Below are positions 10,664 to 22,400 of a DNA stretch of 64,000 nt, piece after piece. This DNA comes from Diphasiastrum complanatum (taxonomy: Eukaryota > Streptophyta > Lycopodiopsida > Lycopodiales > Lycopodiaceae). The notes under the pieces are model-generated. The model ran no database searches and was not told the DNA's origin. It saw nothing but the letters and a program-made list of their open reading frames with translations. How positions within the stretch are numbered: position 1 is the stretch's first letter; the number at the start of each line of letters is the position of its first letter. Location of the stretch: assembly GCA_029204225.1 (NCBI GenBank), contig CM055100.1:55633278-55697277 (forward strand), given 5' to 3'. A program made the translations under genes and the position numbers.

Positions 10664-11640
10664 CAGGCTTTGGTGTTATAATGATCACTAGAGATACACA
10701 ACTGTGTCACTCAATAAAAAAATTATAATGATAAAATTGAATAATGACCATCTCAAACAGTGACCACCATCTTGTCACAAACAATAGCAGCTTTTGTTAT
10801 TTACAGGAAATTGATTGATATTGCTGCTTTTACATGCTCTTGCATCTAGCCACCCAACACTTGAATTAGCACTTAAATAGGTCAAAATCTTATATGATGT
10901 GTTTGAGGTTTGAGAATGATATGATACCTATGATTGAATTAAAATAAAAAGCATTCCACCCGAATATTTGAACAAAGGAATCTTTCCTCATATTATCAAC
11001 ATCTAAAGAAAGTTAGCACCTTGGCTTGCAATAAAGTGCTTCTAGCTTTGGCTTATGATAGTGAACTGTAAAGTGTGGATTCAAGGAAGCTAACTTATAT
11101 GTGAGTAATGGCCATTTACAAATCTAGCTATCCTATCATTGTTAAAACATGTCCATAGGACAATGTAGTTACTGCAAAAAAAACCTTTTAAAGGATTGAG
11201 CAATGTGCCAACTTCAAGCTAATTGCACCTTTCAAGGTTCTTTGAGAGTTTAGTTCAACACGCCCAAGGCCTCATCTTTTAAAGACAAAAAATTGTTGCT
11301 CATGACAAAATTTACGTTAGATTCATACTTTATCCAAGTATGGTTCTACAAATCATTAGTTATGAAGAAGATCCAAGTATGGTTCTACAAATTGTTAGTT
11401 ATGAAGAAGATCAAACACAGAGCATCACACAAGCAAAAGTACAAATCAAATTCATGAATACACGACAACATCTAACTAAGATCAAAGGACAATGGGCAAT
11501 TATTTGCTAGTTTGCAGGCCCTCCTAAATAATCAATCATAGAGTGCATCTGAGTTGTGTCCTACTTATAGTATTCTCAATTCACTTATAAGAAGTTATCC
11601 GATCAAGACATCAGCATGGAATGGGTAAAGAGAGCCAACT
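10664..11640. other. intergenic sequence with a 39-bp tandem duplication
   Basis: A 39-bp unit starting ATCCAAGTATGG is repeated at 11332-11370 and 11371-11409 with two mismatches. No gene was recognised. Confidence 0.5.
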
Positions 11641-11712
11641 CCCTCCCACTTGGTCCCTAGCCTGGTTAGCCCAAACACCCACCTAAACCAACACGCAGAG
11701 CATCACACAAAC

Positions 11713-11898
11713 ATGTCTTCCAAGTCTTCTTGCACTGTCTTTCTTGCAACTTTTGCTCTTCTGAGTCTTTCCAATGTTTCTTTTGCAACTTTTTTTCGCT
11801 TCTTCCTGCAAGCACCAACTCCCAATGTTCGCATTCACTACCCTCACACAGATGCTTCGTTGCCTTCCTTCCTTTCCTTCATCTTCATCCATCAATGA
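11713..11898 (+). CDS. possible small secreted-protein exon (unrecognised)
   Basis: From the ATG at 11713 a 61-codon frame starts MSSKSSCTVFLATFALLSLS and continues NVSFA. This looks like a signal peptide with a plausible cleavage after SFA. The rest (TFFRFFLQAPTPNV...) matches nothing I know, and the T-rich stretch near 11790 may be a frameshift. It could be a first exon, a decayed gene or chance. Confidence 0.3.
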   Translation: MSSKSSCTVFLATFALLSLSNVSFATFFRFFLQAPTPNVRIHYPHTDASLPSFLSFIFIHQ

Positions 11899-12004
11899 TC
11901 ATTCTTTCTTCTTTCAACGATGCAGGCAGACAACGTATTAAAAGATTGCAATTGCAAGTCAGCAATTGTAGGATATTGAATAGTTTGAAGGCTTGAGGAA
12001 AAGG

Positions 12005-12205
12005 ATAAATGGAATACCAAAGAGGATAAATGGATAAGTGGAAAGATGATGGGGAAAGAGGATAAATGGATAACGTTATATTGCCAAAGAAGAGAGATCC
12101 AGCTGCAAGTGAGGTGAAAATGCAAGCACCAAGAGGCCAGAGGGATGAAGCGATGGAGGCCAGAGGAGCTGGAGGGCTAGAGCGATGGAGGCCAGAAGAG
12201 GGAGC
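12005..12205. repeat. short degenerate repeats (GAGGATAAATGGA and GCGATGGAGGCCAGA)
   Basis: Three copies of GAGGATAAATGGA occur between 12020 and 12075. GCGATGGAGGCCAGA occurs twice between 12150 and 12200. No coding role is apparent. Confidence 0.5.
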
Positions 12206-12216
12206 TGTATTTTTTA

Positions 12217-12365
12217 ATATGCATGCATGGGGAAGAGGGCCATGGCCATGCATCCTCCTTCTCATACATGCATCCTCTTTTTTTTAATTTTTAGTTCAAA
12301 AAATGTGTATGCATAGGGGAGGAGGATGCATGGGCCCCTCACCCATGCATACAAAAGTGTATGTA

Positions 12366-12401
<36 letters not shown>

Positions 12402-12435
12402 TGCACTAGTAAAGAGTGCCCGTCATTGATGGCCG
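12217..12435. repeat. dispersed repeat unit with CATGCAT palindromes and (AT)n
   Basis: The unit contains several CATGCATG palindromes, a (TA)n run at about 12370-12399, then CACTAGT and GAGTGCCCGTCATTGATGG. The same order of motifs is found at 22862-23060. A piece containing only GGCACAAAT...ACACACAAATAT recurs at 23931-24019. It is probably a non-autonomous element family; termini were not defined. Confidence 0.5.
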
Positions 12436-12439
12436 GTGA

Positions 12440-12640
12440 GCGATCTGGGTGACAGGTGGTCCTAATGTTGTCTCAAATGGTCGGAAGTGTCTTGAAATGG
12501 CCGCAATCGGATCTAATGCGGTGCTTTGTGGTCAAAATGCGGCCTCAAATGGCTGCAAGTGCCCTCATTCGGTCCTAATGTGGTCTAAAATGGTCAAAAG
12601 TGCCCTGAAACTTTCGGAAATTGTGAGGATCGGCAGCGGA
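12440..12640. repeat. degenerate minisatellite (GGTCCTAATG / AAATGGTC / AAGTGCCCT)
   Basis: The motifs GGTCYTAATG, TCAAATGG and AAGTGYCCTGAAA return in the same order about every 50-60 bases over 200 bp. Confidence 0.55.
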
Positions 12641-12735
12641 AGTGGCTGAGGATCGAAAGCACGCCAATTAACAACAAATTATCAAGAAAAAGAATTCAAT
12701 ACAAATGTGCAAATGAATGAAACAGTAGTGTATGT

Positions 12736-13050
12736 GTTTTCCGAGTCGATCCCGTATCGAAAATTCTGATTTTGGGTACCGAAAATTTTTGATTTTGGGT
12801 ATCAATAAATTATGAATTTTCTGAGTCAATCCCTATCGAAAAATTCTGATTTTGGTAATCAAAAAATTATGAATTTTTCAAGTTGATCCCGTATCAAAAA
12901 AATTTTATTTTGGGTATCAAAAAATTTTTATTTTGGGTATCAAAAATTTACAAATTTTTCGAGTCAATCCCGTATCGAAAAAATCTGATTTTGGGTATCG
13001 AAAAATTCTGATTCTGGTATCAAAAAGTTTTGATTCTGGATTTCGATCTT
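12736..13050. repeat. higher-order satellite of GATTTTGGGTATCRAAAA units
   Basis: About nine copies of a short unit (TGATTTTGGGTATC followed by AAAA-rich sequence) are grouped under longer repeats that each open with GAGTCAATCCCGTATCG. The units differ by a few substitutions and indels, so the array is old. Confidence 0.7.
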
Positions 13051-13740
13051 TGGGTCGGAAAAATTCGATACTGGAAAAAATTTCATGCATGTGGTATATA
13101 TGTGTGTTTGTGTGCATGTGTGAGGATGTCTTCTTTTAGGTTTGTATGTGACGTGTGTGTTAAAAATTGTAAAACATAAATATCATATGTTGTTGATGTT
13201 TGGGGGTCCTATCCATGTAAATACATTGTACATATCTAAGGTATGTGAATTGAGCACATATCCTTATAGAATAGGGTGAGTTTGGGTTAGGTAGATCAAA
13301 TTCCAATGACATGCATAAAGTCTAGTTGATCTAGTATGACATGCAATAATGTTGACAATGTCTAGATTGACATGCATATAGAAATTCACATGCAAATGGT
13401 CAATTATGACCTTGTAGAAACTCGAGCTATAATAAATGCATTATGTCGTAAGTTTACATTGAGACATGCAAGACATGCAAATACTCTAATGGACACATGC
13501 ATGTAGTTTTGTAGGCTCATAGTTGAGAATTTGACATTTGGATAAAGTAGGTAAAAGTTAGGTGCAATCTGTGCATGCAAGCAGTTAGGTGTCAAGATAA
13601 TAGTAGTTTGCACTTGAATAGGTGTAGGATATGCATTGAATGCAAGGAGTACCACGAATTTTGGCTCTCCTATATATGTACATATCATTCTCATTCATTT
13701 CTAACAATATCAAACTTAGCTAGTTTAGTAATTTCAAAAT
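13051..13740. other. intergenic, rich in GACATGCA motifs
   Basis: No gene. The octamer GACATGCA appears at least four times between 13300 and 13480. The right end abuts the truncated edge of the gypsy remnant. Confidence 0.4.
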
Positions 13741-15181
13741 CTAATTTCTCAGTATACGTCTGAATAGACAAAGACACCCGAGAGATTCTTTCATCCCAAA
13801 CCTCTGTTCCCATACCATCTGGCATCTCAACAGTATACCATAATCAGATGGAACAGTAGCCAAGTGAAATTTTCTCACCACACAAGAATTGATGATATTA
13901 TGCGAAGAACCGGTGTCAAACAAGACGAGCACATCATGACCTTCAAGTTTTCCCCTCATGCGTATCAGTTCACTATCTGGAAACAGATAAGCTTCTCGCG
14001 CCTTGGTGGATAAGTAACAAACTGGTGCCTCTGGAACAAGCTTCTGCACCGAAATAGTCATGACACGACGAGTGTCCTCATCATCACTTACCAACAAGTC
14101 ATCCAAAATTTCCTCATCCTTGCCCTCATCTTGACGTTGCATAGTATGGAGCTTCTTGCCCGTACGTCGAGGGCAATCTTTGAAAAGATGCTTGCCAAGA
14201 CATAATAAGCATAATCTGTCTTTCTTGGCCTTTTCCTTTTGCTCAGGACTGAGGGGAGACTTGTCGTAAGCACGACGAGCCATAGGAGATCCCGCCTTGC
14301 GCTTCAAAGTCTACTGCATTTGGATAGGATCCTTTTGCGAAAAGCCTTTTTGACCAGCTTGGCCAGCTTGGCGATCCAGATTCAACCTTGGTGCGCACAT
14401 TACCTTCAAAGTTGAGAGTTGTAGCAACTGCCTCTTCTAATGTCTTGCACCCTTCATTAAGCACTGAAGGCCTTAACTCTTCACGAAGGCCAAATATGAA
14501 CTTGTGGACTACCAGCCACTCGAGAATCTCTTTCGAAATCTTGATAAGTGTCTCACGATACCTATCAGCATATTCCTGCACCATGTATTGCCTCTGACAA
14601 TGCAAAAGCTAAGCATTCATCACATGCACATGCTCATGTGGAGGAATAAACTAAGCTCTGAAAGCTCGCTTAAACTCAAGCCAGGTGGATAGAGCCTGAT
14701 TAGACTTCAACAACTTGTGCCACCACCTGTCAGCAAAATCAGTGAAATGGTAAGCAGCTTTGCGGACCCACCAACCCTCATCAGTTGGAGACCGTTTCAA
14801 ATCAAAATACTCTTCTCACTTATGCAACCACTGATCTACAATATCAGTATTGTGTTGGGGAGTATTTCCAGCGAAACGGATAGGTTTAATATCTTTGTCT
14901 TCTAAATAGAGTGGAGGTAACATAGGACGAACAGCAGAAGACGGATAAGGTGGAGCATATTGCGAGGAAGACACATAACCACCAGCTATCATCATCGCTC
15001 GCATCTCTGTGACGGTCTTTTCCACACTATCCATGCGAGCTTGCACATAAGGGGAAGTACCAGCAGGCGAACGGGCAGCCACTATAGGCGGATTGTGGGC
15101 AGGACTAAGCACGGGGCTGGGTGGTGGTAATGGAAGAGCAACGGGTGGACTGAGCGGAATATCAACTCTATCATCTTCCAT
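13741..15181 (-). pseudogene. Ty3/gypsy gag-protease, truncated before RT
   Basis: Gag begins with the ATG at 15181 (MEDDRVDIPL), then a proline-rich stretch. It is broken by TGA at 14816-14818 and TAGs at 14651-14653 and 14609-14611. The capsid-like part (EYADRYRETL, LEEAVATTLNFEG) follows, then after a frame change the zinc knuckle CLLCLGKHLFKDC near 14190-14230 and the protease motif VLFDTGSSHNII near 13890-13930. Similarity stops near 13741 and no RT or integrase follows. It is paired with the PBS at 16164 and the LTR at 16178-16656. Confidence 0.85.
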
Positions 15182-16163
15182 TATGAAACAAAAACAGAGA
15201 CAAAACGAAATCAAGCTAGAAATTGCACTTATTGAAACACAGTCAGGAAAAAAAAAATGTTCAGCCTATTGACAATTTAGAACTGAAAAAGACAAAAGGC
15301 AACTGGAAAGAAATAAAACTTTGCGGAAAACACAAAGCCAAGGACAGGTAGTACTTCCCTTGCATCCTACGCTGGTACAAAAGTCGGTAAAGAACTTTTT
15401 TTGGGCACCAAATCGGCTTGAAAGTCGAAAAAAATAGGAAAAAAATGGGCGGTTTGACGTCGAATTTCTTTCAAACAACAAAAGCTTTTCACAAAGGGTT
15501 AATCGGTAGTAGGTTGCCCTCCTACTAGGCCCAATTTGAGACCTTAATAGCAGAAATCAGAGATAAATCGGACAAGTTATGTCCAATCCAAAAATTTGAC
15601 ATGTTTTTTGCTTGGAAACCGACTTTTTAGTGAAACAGAGGCAAATTTGCTCCAAATCTGCATATGATGGCTCTATAGGATCGTTGTGGATACTAGGAAC
15701 ATGCTTCCAAAATCTGATTAGGATCTGAGAAGAATCCGGAAGGTTATGAGCAAAAATCCTTTTGAAAAAAAATGCGCTAGAGCTGTAGGAACAAAGTATG
15801 CCCAATTTTAACTGCCAGAAATCATTGAAACAACTCTGAAAAGATGTGTAGATCAACGCTAGAACAGTAAGAAACAATTGCCTACAAATCCCTGCAAATT
15901 TGGATCTATTTCCTTCTTTTTCAATGATGGAAATTTGCTACAGAAGGGCAATGGAGCATCTGAATTTTTTTACTAAGTTTTTTCTCCCTCAAACAGGTGT
16001 TTGTGGGCTCCCTGTATGCTGGAACAACAGCGCTGGAGGCCCATGTTTCTTCTCCAATCTGTCTCCCACGTTTTATCTCTCAAAAATCCTTCAAAAACAA
16101 GCAAAATATGACAATTTCTACACTTTCTCTCTTTAGAACGATGTTTTTTCTCTTCAAAATGAG
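15182..16163 (-). other. untranslated leader of the gypsy remnant
   Basis: A sequence of about 1 kb between PBS and gag start, with several long poly-A/T stretches and no reading frame of note. A leader of this size is usual for these elements. Confidence 0.55.
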
Positions 16164-16175
16164 GCTCTGATACCA
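16164..16175 (-). other. primer-binding site, tRNA-iMet type
   Basis: The minus strand reads TGGTATCAGAGC exactly, two bases from the end of the adjacent LTR. Confidence 0.9.
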
Positions 16176-16177
16176 AT

Positions 16178-16656
16178 TGTCACAAGCCAGTCTCTCCAAG
16201 CTCGTGAATCCTAGAAGCCGGTGTGTAGAATGAACCTCCCAACCATAGGCACCCCCTCCTTAAGTCCTTCTACCTACTATTCCCATCAACTGGCACATGG
16301 CATCCACCTGTGGGTGATCAGTCCACTTGGCATGCCTAGCCCCTGTGACCTGTGAATACTGAGTGACTCATAGGGTACCACCCCCATGCCCCGCCAAAGA
16401 CCTGTGACCCTCTTGGTCACCCCGACTACTTGTCGGCTAGCATCTCGTCACTGACGGCTAGGGTCCCGACGGTCAAGACACACCGCATCTCTGACAACTT
16501 GTCAGGCGGCCACACCGGGTCACTGCTTGTGACGCACCGGTTCCATTTTGGGATAGATGTCTTCCTCGGTCACCGGCCCTTGCCAATACTTGGCCTCAGG
16601 CCCTCTGGTGACCGGCCGTGCCAAGGTCATGATAGAGTCGTAACTAGACTCTAACA
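16178..16656 (-). mobile_element. 5' LTR of the truncated gypsy element
   Basis: A 479-bp unit starts TGTCACAAG and ends CTCTAACA on the plus strand, giving TGT...ACA termini next to the PBS. From about 16232 to its end it is clearly homologous to a second copy at 61537-61952. Confidence 0.8.
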
Positions 16657-16819
16657 ATTTGAGACCTATCTCAAATTCAGTTGCAAGATTTTGCATAGGA
16701 TTTGGTAGTACACCCAATTGTTTTGGTTCCTATAGTAAAAAAGAAACAACACACTCAATTCCTATAGTTAGAAGTGTGGCAAACATATTGTTGTCCATTT
16801 ACAAAAAGTCTTCACATAC

Positions 16820-17830
16820 ATGGCATCTATAGAAGATTTTATCTTTGAAGCTAGTGAAAGACTGAATACCTCCAACTATTCAGTTTGGAAGGATAGGATA
16901 GAATATTTGTTGATTATTTATGGTGTAATGGACATAGTATTAGGAATGGAAGTTGAATCTGAAGCTTATGATGAGGCTCAGAGATTCAAGAAGAGAGCAA
17001 GGATTGCTCTTCATATCATCAAATTGAATATCTCTGATGAGATATTGAGAGAAATAAGTTCATGTACCTCAGCCAAGCAGACTTGAAAGACCACTAAGAA
17101 CAATTTTGAAGCAAAGATCACATCAAGACTTCTTACTCTTAGAAATCAGATCTTTTCTAGTTTCCAAAGAGTTGATGAAAGTGCTTCAAGTTTTGTACTG
17201 AGAGTTAAAGATCTTCACAGAGAGATAGCATGCATAGGACATACTCTAGAGAACAGTCAACTTGTTCAAGTAGTCCTTAATGGACTTAGAGAAGAGTATG
17301 CAAATGTTGTGCAAACTTATGCTATCAAGGAGGAGCTACCATCAATGGAGGCTCTACATGATATTCTTATTGCTGAAGAATGCTGGCAAAAGAACAAGTT
17401 GTTGAAGATCAACACACTTTCAAGGAAGAATGGTGGTTATGGCAAAGCTCACTTTGCCAAGATCAAGTCAAGAGGGAGGAGCAAAAACAAAATTTCTCAA
17501 GCCTTCACCAAGGACAAATCAAAGAATAAAGCAAAGGACAAAGACCAAGGAGGAGTAGAAGATGATTCAACTCATTCTTCTATCTTCAAGAAGAAGACTC
17601 AAGAAGATGAAGCCAATTTGACCATAGAAGATTCACATGCAAGTTGTGGAGAGGCATCTCTCATGATGTCTAGTTTCTCCTCTTTACCCTTTAATGATGT
17701 ATCTTGGTATATTGATAGTGGTGCATCATCACACATGAATTACACCAAAGATTCTTTTGATTCTATTGAATATGTTCTACATCCTAAGAAATCAATATAC
17801 ACAATTGTTGGTGATTTGATTTGTGTATAT
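16820..17830 (+). pseudogene. Ty1/copia gag-protease, truncated
   Basis: The frame from ATG 16820 (MASIEDFIFEASERLNTSNYSVW) is a typical copia gag start. It is open to the protease motif YIDSGASSHM near 17710-17740, except for one TGA at 17084-17086 where a Trp (TGG) is likely ancestral. A Lys/Ser-rich stretch precedes the protease; the usual CCHC knuckle is absent. Coding similarity ends near 17820, where TG-rich simple sequence begins, so the element has lost integrase and RT. Confidence 0.85.
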
Positions 17831-17962
17831 ATGTGTGCATATGTATGTGTGTGCATATTTAGTGTGTTTACAATTGCATGTTTATGTTTGTGTGCAAGTG
17901 TGTTTGTGTATGTGTGTGTACATTTGTGCATTTTGTTTGTCAAAATATTAGACAAAGAATAG
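17823..17962. repeat. TG/TA-rich simple sequence
   Basis: Imperfect TGTGTG/TATATG repeats. They cut off the copia frame, which reads through them as Cys/Val-rich nonsense. Confidence 0.7.
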
Positions 17963-18119
17963 GTTTTACAAAATTTTAAAATACAGCATACACAAAACGG
18001 ACAGCCATAACCATCGAAAGAATCCCATAACATTTTTGGTTAAGAGACATTTTAAATAGTCCAAATATATATTTTCAACCAATTTCAAAACATCGTAGAA
18101 ATGTCATTACTTAAATCTA

Positions 18120-18752
18120 ATACCATTACCTAGCTATACACCAGGCTATCTAACATTGCCTCAAAGGCATGCCCACTAATAGTGCTGCCATTCCTATAAA
18201 CATATCTTAAATTACTAAGTAGCAAATCTACGTTTAAGAGCAAACGAAATCTCCGTGGATATGCACCAATGATGCTCTCTTCACTGATCAAATAACGAAT
18301 ATGTAGCTCTAAATAGAGAGTAAGGACATTCACAAGTCCATTCCGTAAGAGAACCAATCTGCTTGTATTGAAATGAGAATTTGAACATGAGAAGCAACTC
18401 GAGTTTGCCCCTATTTATAGTAGAGAGGAGGACCCTGGCCTCAAAATCCTATTGGCCCATTTCTACCTCCCTAACTATTCAAACTTAAAAAAGAGTGGGA
18501 ACCCATTCAAAATTGGAGGGAACCAATTTGAATTTGAATTTTGGTGGGAGACCCAACTTTATTCACTAACTTGACATTTAGGCCCTGCAACATTAAAAGT
18601 CCCACAAAAAGGCATAAAGTCCTTTTATTGGCTTTCTAATTAATCAAATCTCTGTGTGATTATCAGGTTGGAGTTACATACGCAGGGTGCCAAATCCCTC
18701 TCACTTATTAACTAGGATTAGGATTTCCTTGGGATCTGCAAACCCTCCAACA
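18120..18752 (-). mobile_element. LTR-like region with TATA box
   Basis: On the minus strand it starts TGTTGGAGGGTTTG near 18752 and has CTATAAATAGGGG at 18409-18420. It then runs through a pyrimidine-rich leader into a 75-codon frame ending at 18130. A nearly identical start (TGTTGGAGGGTTTGTGGATC) occurs near 19637. The layout fits U3-R-U5 of an LTR, but no partner LTR or PBS was confirmed. A host promoter with a terminal exon is the alternative. Confidence 0.35.
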
Positions 18753-19122
18753 GTATCCTCCACCAAAACTGGTGGCGGTCCCACGACACCTCACGAGATT
18801 TATTCATTTGGAGCTCTAGTTCTGCTCGCGTCATACCTTGATGAGATGGTACTGCACCTTCTCCATGAATTCCAAGCGCTCCACATTAAAATTGTATTTG
18901 TGTAGAAAAAAACACTCATTTGCTCTGGTAATCCAATTCAAAGTTATCCAGGCCACAAATCTTGATTCTCAAGAACCTCCCAACATGGTTGCACAATAAT
19001 ATAGTCTGGCGATTGGCAGTTGGTCTTGGACTTTATCTGATGCCATGGAAAGATTTGGATTGAATGCCAAAGGAGGTAGGCAATCATCCCATCAAATTAC
19101 AACGGATGCCAACTTGGACAAA

Positions 19123-19555
19123 TCATTGGCAAAGATAGTGGATTGTCGTAGTTGGATCTGGTGAATTACTCAGTACCATAAAATTGGAGAGCTCTGATAA
19201 AATCAATCGAGATCTACTAATTGTATGTTTGGTGAATGATGGGCCAATTTGGGGTGTGGATGGTGACTTGATCCATTGGTACACCCAAATCTTTCCATTT
19301 AGTGTGACGCAGCATCGGCAAATAATAGGGATCCACCCGCAATTGGCGAGGGTTGGCAACATAGCTTGTAATAGAATCTGGAGCTTTTTCAAAAATGGTT
19401 GTGCGCCATGCCGGCTGCTCTCCCAATGCAGGTAGCCTATCCAATTCTTTTCCTGCCTCTATCTCAGAGGTTTTGAATTTGATCACCCAGCCACCTCTCG
19501 AGGACATATGCGGATGTTGGTGCAAAAAATCATGACATCTAACTCGAGCATCCAT
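19123..19555 (-). CDS. unrecognised reading frame(s)
   Basis: A 112-codon frame from the ATG at 19555 (MDARVRCHDFLHQHPHMSSR) ends at 19217. A second frame on the same strand continues to 19123 (LILSELSNFMVL). Composition is protein-like, but I recognise no family or motif. Minus-strand TAATG-rich repeats lie just upstream (19556-19620). It may be a host exon or an element-internal fragment. Confidence 0.25.
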
Positions 19556-19880
19556 TAACCCTAAGCATTAACACTACAACCATTAACACTACGGATTAAC
19601 ACTACATCCATTAACTCGATCCACAAACCCTCCAACAAAAGACCAATGTCTAAGTTACAAGGTTGAGTCAAAGTCAAATGGTGGTAGGTGGGGTGTGTTT
19701 CTTTGTACACCATTAGATCTTTTGTGTTTTTTTGAAAGACTAGGATTGCAATCCATGCCACTTCAAGTAGCCAATAGGATGAATGGGGCAAGGGCCTCTC
19801 CAAAAATAAAAGAGCACCATTTGTACTCATTTGACATTCTCAATCTACTCTCAATCTAAGGAGGAAACTCTGTTGGTTTC

Positions 19881-19883
<3 letters not shown>

Positions 19884-19931
<48 letters not shown>
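19884..19931. repeat. (CT)n microsatellite
   Basis: An uninterrupted CT run of about 24 repeats. Confidence 0.95.
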
Positions 19932-19934
<3 letters not shown>

Positions 19935-20301
19935 CTTTGTGCTATGCAGGTGAAGGCGAGGTTGCAGCTCCCAGTGACGAACCTCTATACTACGAAGATG
20001 ACACAAACACGAATAAAATGATTCAGCTGATAATAATCAGAAGCCATTGCATTGCCGCAGCCAGTTGCTTATATTCTTCTTTCCAATTTGTTTTGATGCT
20101 AGCTGAACTTTGCTTAGATCTGAAACATCTCACTAATGAAATCTTACCCATTTCTGACTATTCTATGTGGCATAGATCAATTATTGGGCTCATAGATCAA
20201 TTGTAATCAAAAGTATTTGAACTATCATATGCGAACAATAAGAGTACCTTCCCAACTGGACGATAGGGAAAAGGAGTCACTTCCTGATAGAGAATAGCAT
20301 T

Positions 20302-21218
20302 GTGAGATGCAGTTCTAACACAACAGATCTAGTGGTCCCCAGAGATATCATGCATGGAAGTTGCCTTGTTGAGGGAAGAGTGGACAATGCATCGTCACTT
20401 CCACCACAAGAACTTTCACCCTCCACGAGGTCGTATAAGAGAGTGCATCAAAAAAGTTGTGCAAATGGGTGTCAGAGATCAGAGAGCCACACAAGAGGTC
20501 CAGAATTTGGTTGAGGTCCTTTTCCACTCCAAAAATGGCTGCCCATGCTTACGATGCTGCGGTCGTGTGCTTGAGAGGTCCCTCTACTAATTTCAACTTT
20601 CGCAAATTCCCCTCCTTCCATTCTTTCGAACTGTCGGGCTTCTATCTAGGATATTCTAGCAGATGCAGCCTTAGCTGCCAAAAGAGTTTCTAAATCCAAG
20701 GCTGGATCATCCTACAACGACTTCATATATTCTGAAGAAACCAAAGTCTCTGGAATTTCTTGCAATGCTACTTCTCCAAGTGCCCCAACTACAAGCTCGC
20801 TCAGTCTCAATCAGGCTCAAGCTTCAAAAAATATCAAATCAAGAAGATCTACAAAGCATTCTTTATCCAAGAACAATGCCGAAAACATGACTAATTGTTC
20901 GGCTTGTGCCACGACAGCCCATTCGCTATCAAAGATGGAAGGTGATGGTGCAATTGCAGAAAAAGAAAAGAATGTAGTATCTAGTAACAATCTGCGCTTG
21001 CAGTCCCATGATCCCTCAGTGACGTACTGCTGAGTGCAGGTTCTAAAATTGAAGAGGATCCTCTCATGATGTTACCAAGTACCATATCAGAGATGGCTCA
21101 AGCCATGCTTCTGTCTCCTCCTGCTTCAATGTCTCTTGCTCTTTACAATAATAATGCTTCTCCTAATGATGATGATGAGGCCATCTTCCTACAGGCAGAG
21201 CCCAGCTTATGGAGCTAG
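20302..21218 (+). pseudogene. AP2/ERF (DREB-like) transcription factor pseudogene
   Basis: ERF/DREB factors bind GCC or DRE promoter elements through one AP2 domain. Here an N-terminal frame (ATG at 20302 or 20350) enters the domain as [12 protein letters not shown] frameshift near 20456-20463 leads to [17 protein letters not shown], then [14 protein letters not shown] and [10 protein letters not shown], a clear AP2 core (20428-20600). A second shift near 20601 opens a frame with a TAG at 20647-20649, followed by [12 protein letters not shown] and a Ser-rich tail. A third shift near 21024 gives the C-terminus EAIFLQAEPSLWS, like the DREB LWS ending. Full length is about 290 codons without introns, as in the family. 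Three shifts and one stop make it non-functional. Confidence 0.85.
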
Positions 21219-22039
21219 CCCAATTCGAATATCTGCTTGGGGGGGCCTGCATGAGGGCCTTCCTTGCTGGGAGGGCCCTTGCCCGAGGGCGGGAGCCCAA
21301 GGGCAGGCCTCGACTAGCAAGGAAGGCCCGAGGGCTTCGGGCCTTCCCCTACGTAATGCCATTGTGCAAAGGTCTTTTTTGTATTGTTTTTTTTTTTGTT
21401 ACGACCGTCCGCGTGGACCAATTTTTTTTTTTTTTTGGTTTTTTGCCGTTTTTTTTTTCGCAATTTTTTTACGTTTGTGGTGGAATGTGGATGTGGACAG
21501 CCAATGATGGGCTGCCACATAGCACATGCACATTCCACATGAGAGAGCAGAGAGAACATGCATTCCACCGGAGAGAGAACGTGCATTCCATCGGAGAGAG
21601 GAGAGAGAAAGTGAATTCCACCGGAGAGAGGAGAGAGAATGATAGATTCCTAGGAGAGAAAATTGGATGGACATTATGCTCTTGGAGGTGGTCCCAAAAT
21701 ACAAAGGACACTTGAGCACAAGGCATTACGAATGCTGAATGGTTCCAAAGTTTGGGACAATGTGAAATAGCCAATAAAAGACATTGAAACGAGCCCGTGC
21801 ACCATATTCAACTTCTCATACACATTCACAAACAAAAACAGAGTACTAGAGAGCACCGAGATTGCTACAAAATAGTTACAAATTAGTCAATAATAGGTAC
21901 CCTTGAATTAATATTAAAAATTAGGGGGGTGTTGACCAAACTTTAAAAACACACGAGATTAGTAGCAATTGCAATGCTTTTGACCCCCCTTAAAAAGCCT
22001 CTTTGCTAAATATTTTTTTACATATGATTCCATCGCCAT
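21219..22039. repeat. GC-rich hairpin block and 30-bp minisatellite
   Basis: 21237-21345 is unusually GC-rich and includes a perfect 14-bp inverted repeat (GGGCCTTCCTTGCT at 21255-21268 with its complement at 21316-21329). 21525-21660 is a degenerate minisatellite of about 30 bp with the core GCATTCCACCGGAGAGAG in four to five copies. Poly-T runs lie between them. Confidence 0.7.
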
Positions 22040-22400
22040 GAAATTTGGTGGTTCTGGAGCAACGGAGAATGATGAGGAAAAACTTGTACACAAATCACTA
22101 TGATCAATGCTCCCAGCTCAGTCTGCAACACCTTTGCGCATCATTTACCTGGCACTGCATCTGTTGTAGCTCAAAATGCTTCTTCATAAGAACAATCGGC
22201 TGAACTTCCTCAACGTCTCTTTCTCGCAAAAGCGATTGTTGCATTGCCAGAGAAGAATGCGATCAAGATCGAGATCAGGATCGCTGAAGATGGTGTTGAG
22301 GAACCTGGTGCTAAGAATTCTCCTAGGTTTGCTCTCTAGGAAAGTGGTTGATCTGGTTTTGTTTCCGATGGCCACTGAGGCTTGAAAAACCTTGAACAGT
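22040..22400 (+). pseudogene. possible decayed host exon (unrecognised)
   Basis: One plus frame reads as protein-like sequence (SAELPQRLFLAKAIVALPEK, then IKIEIRIAEDGVEEPGAK) interrupted by TAA, TAG and TGA. I do not recognise the family. The similarity to real coding sequence is a judgement from composition only. Confidence 0.25.

Noticed and set aside
16430-16654. 74-codon plus-strand frame with a relative at 61727-62050
   Set aside because: Explained by the gypsy LTR copies at 16178-16656 and 61537-61952.
18130-18358. 75-codon minus-strand frame after a CAG acceptor-like site
   Set aside because: Could be a terminal exon, but a TATA box and TGTTGGAGGG start suggest an LTR R-U5 region; no protein family recognised.
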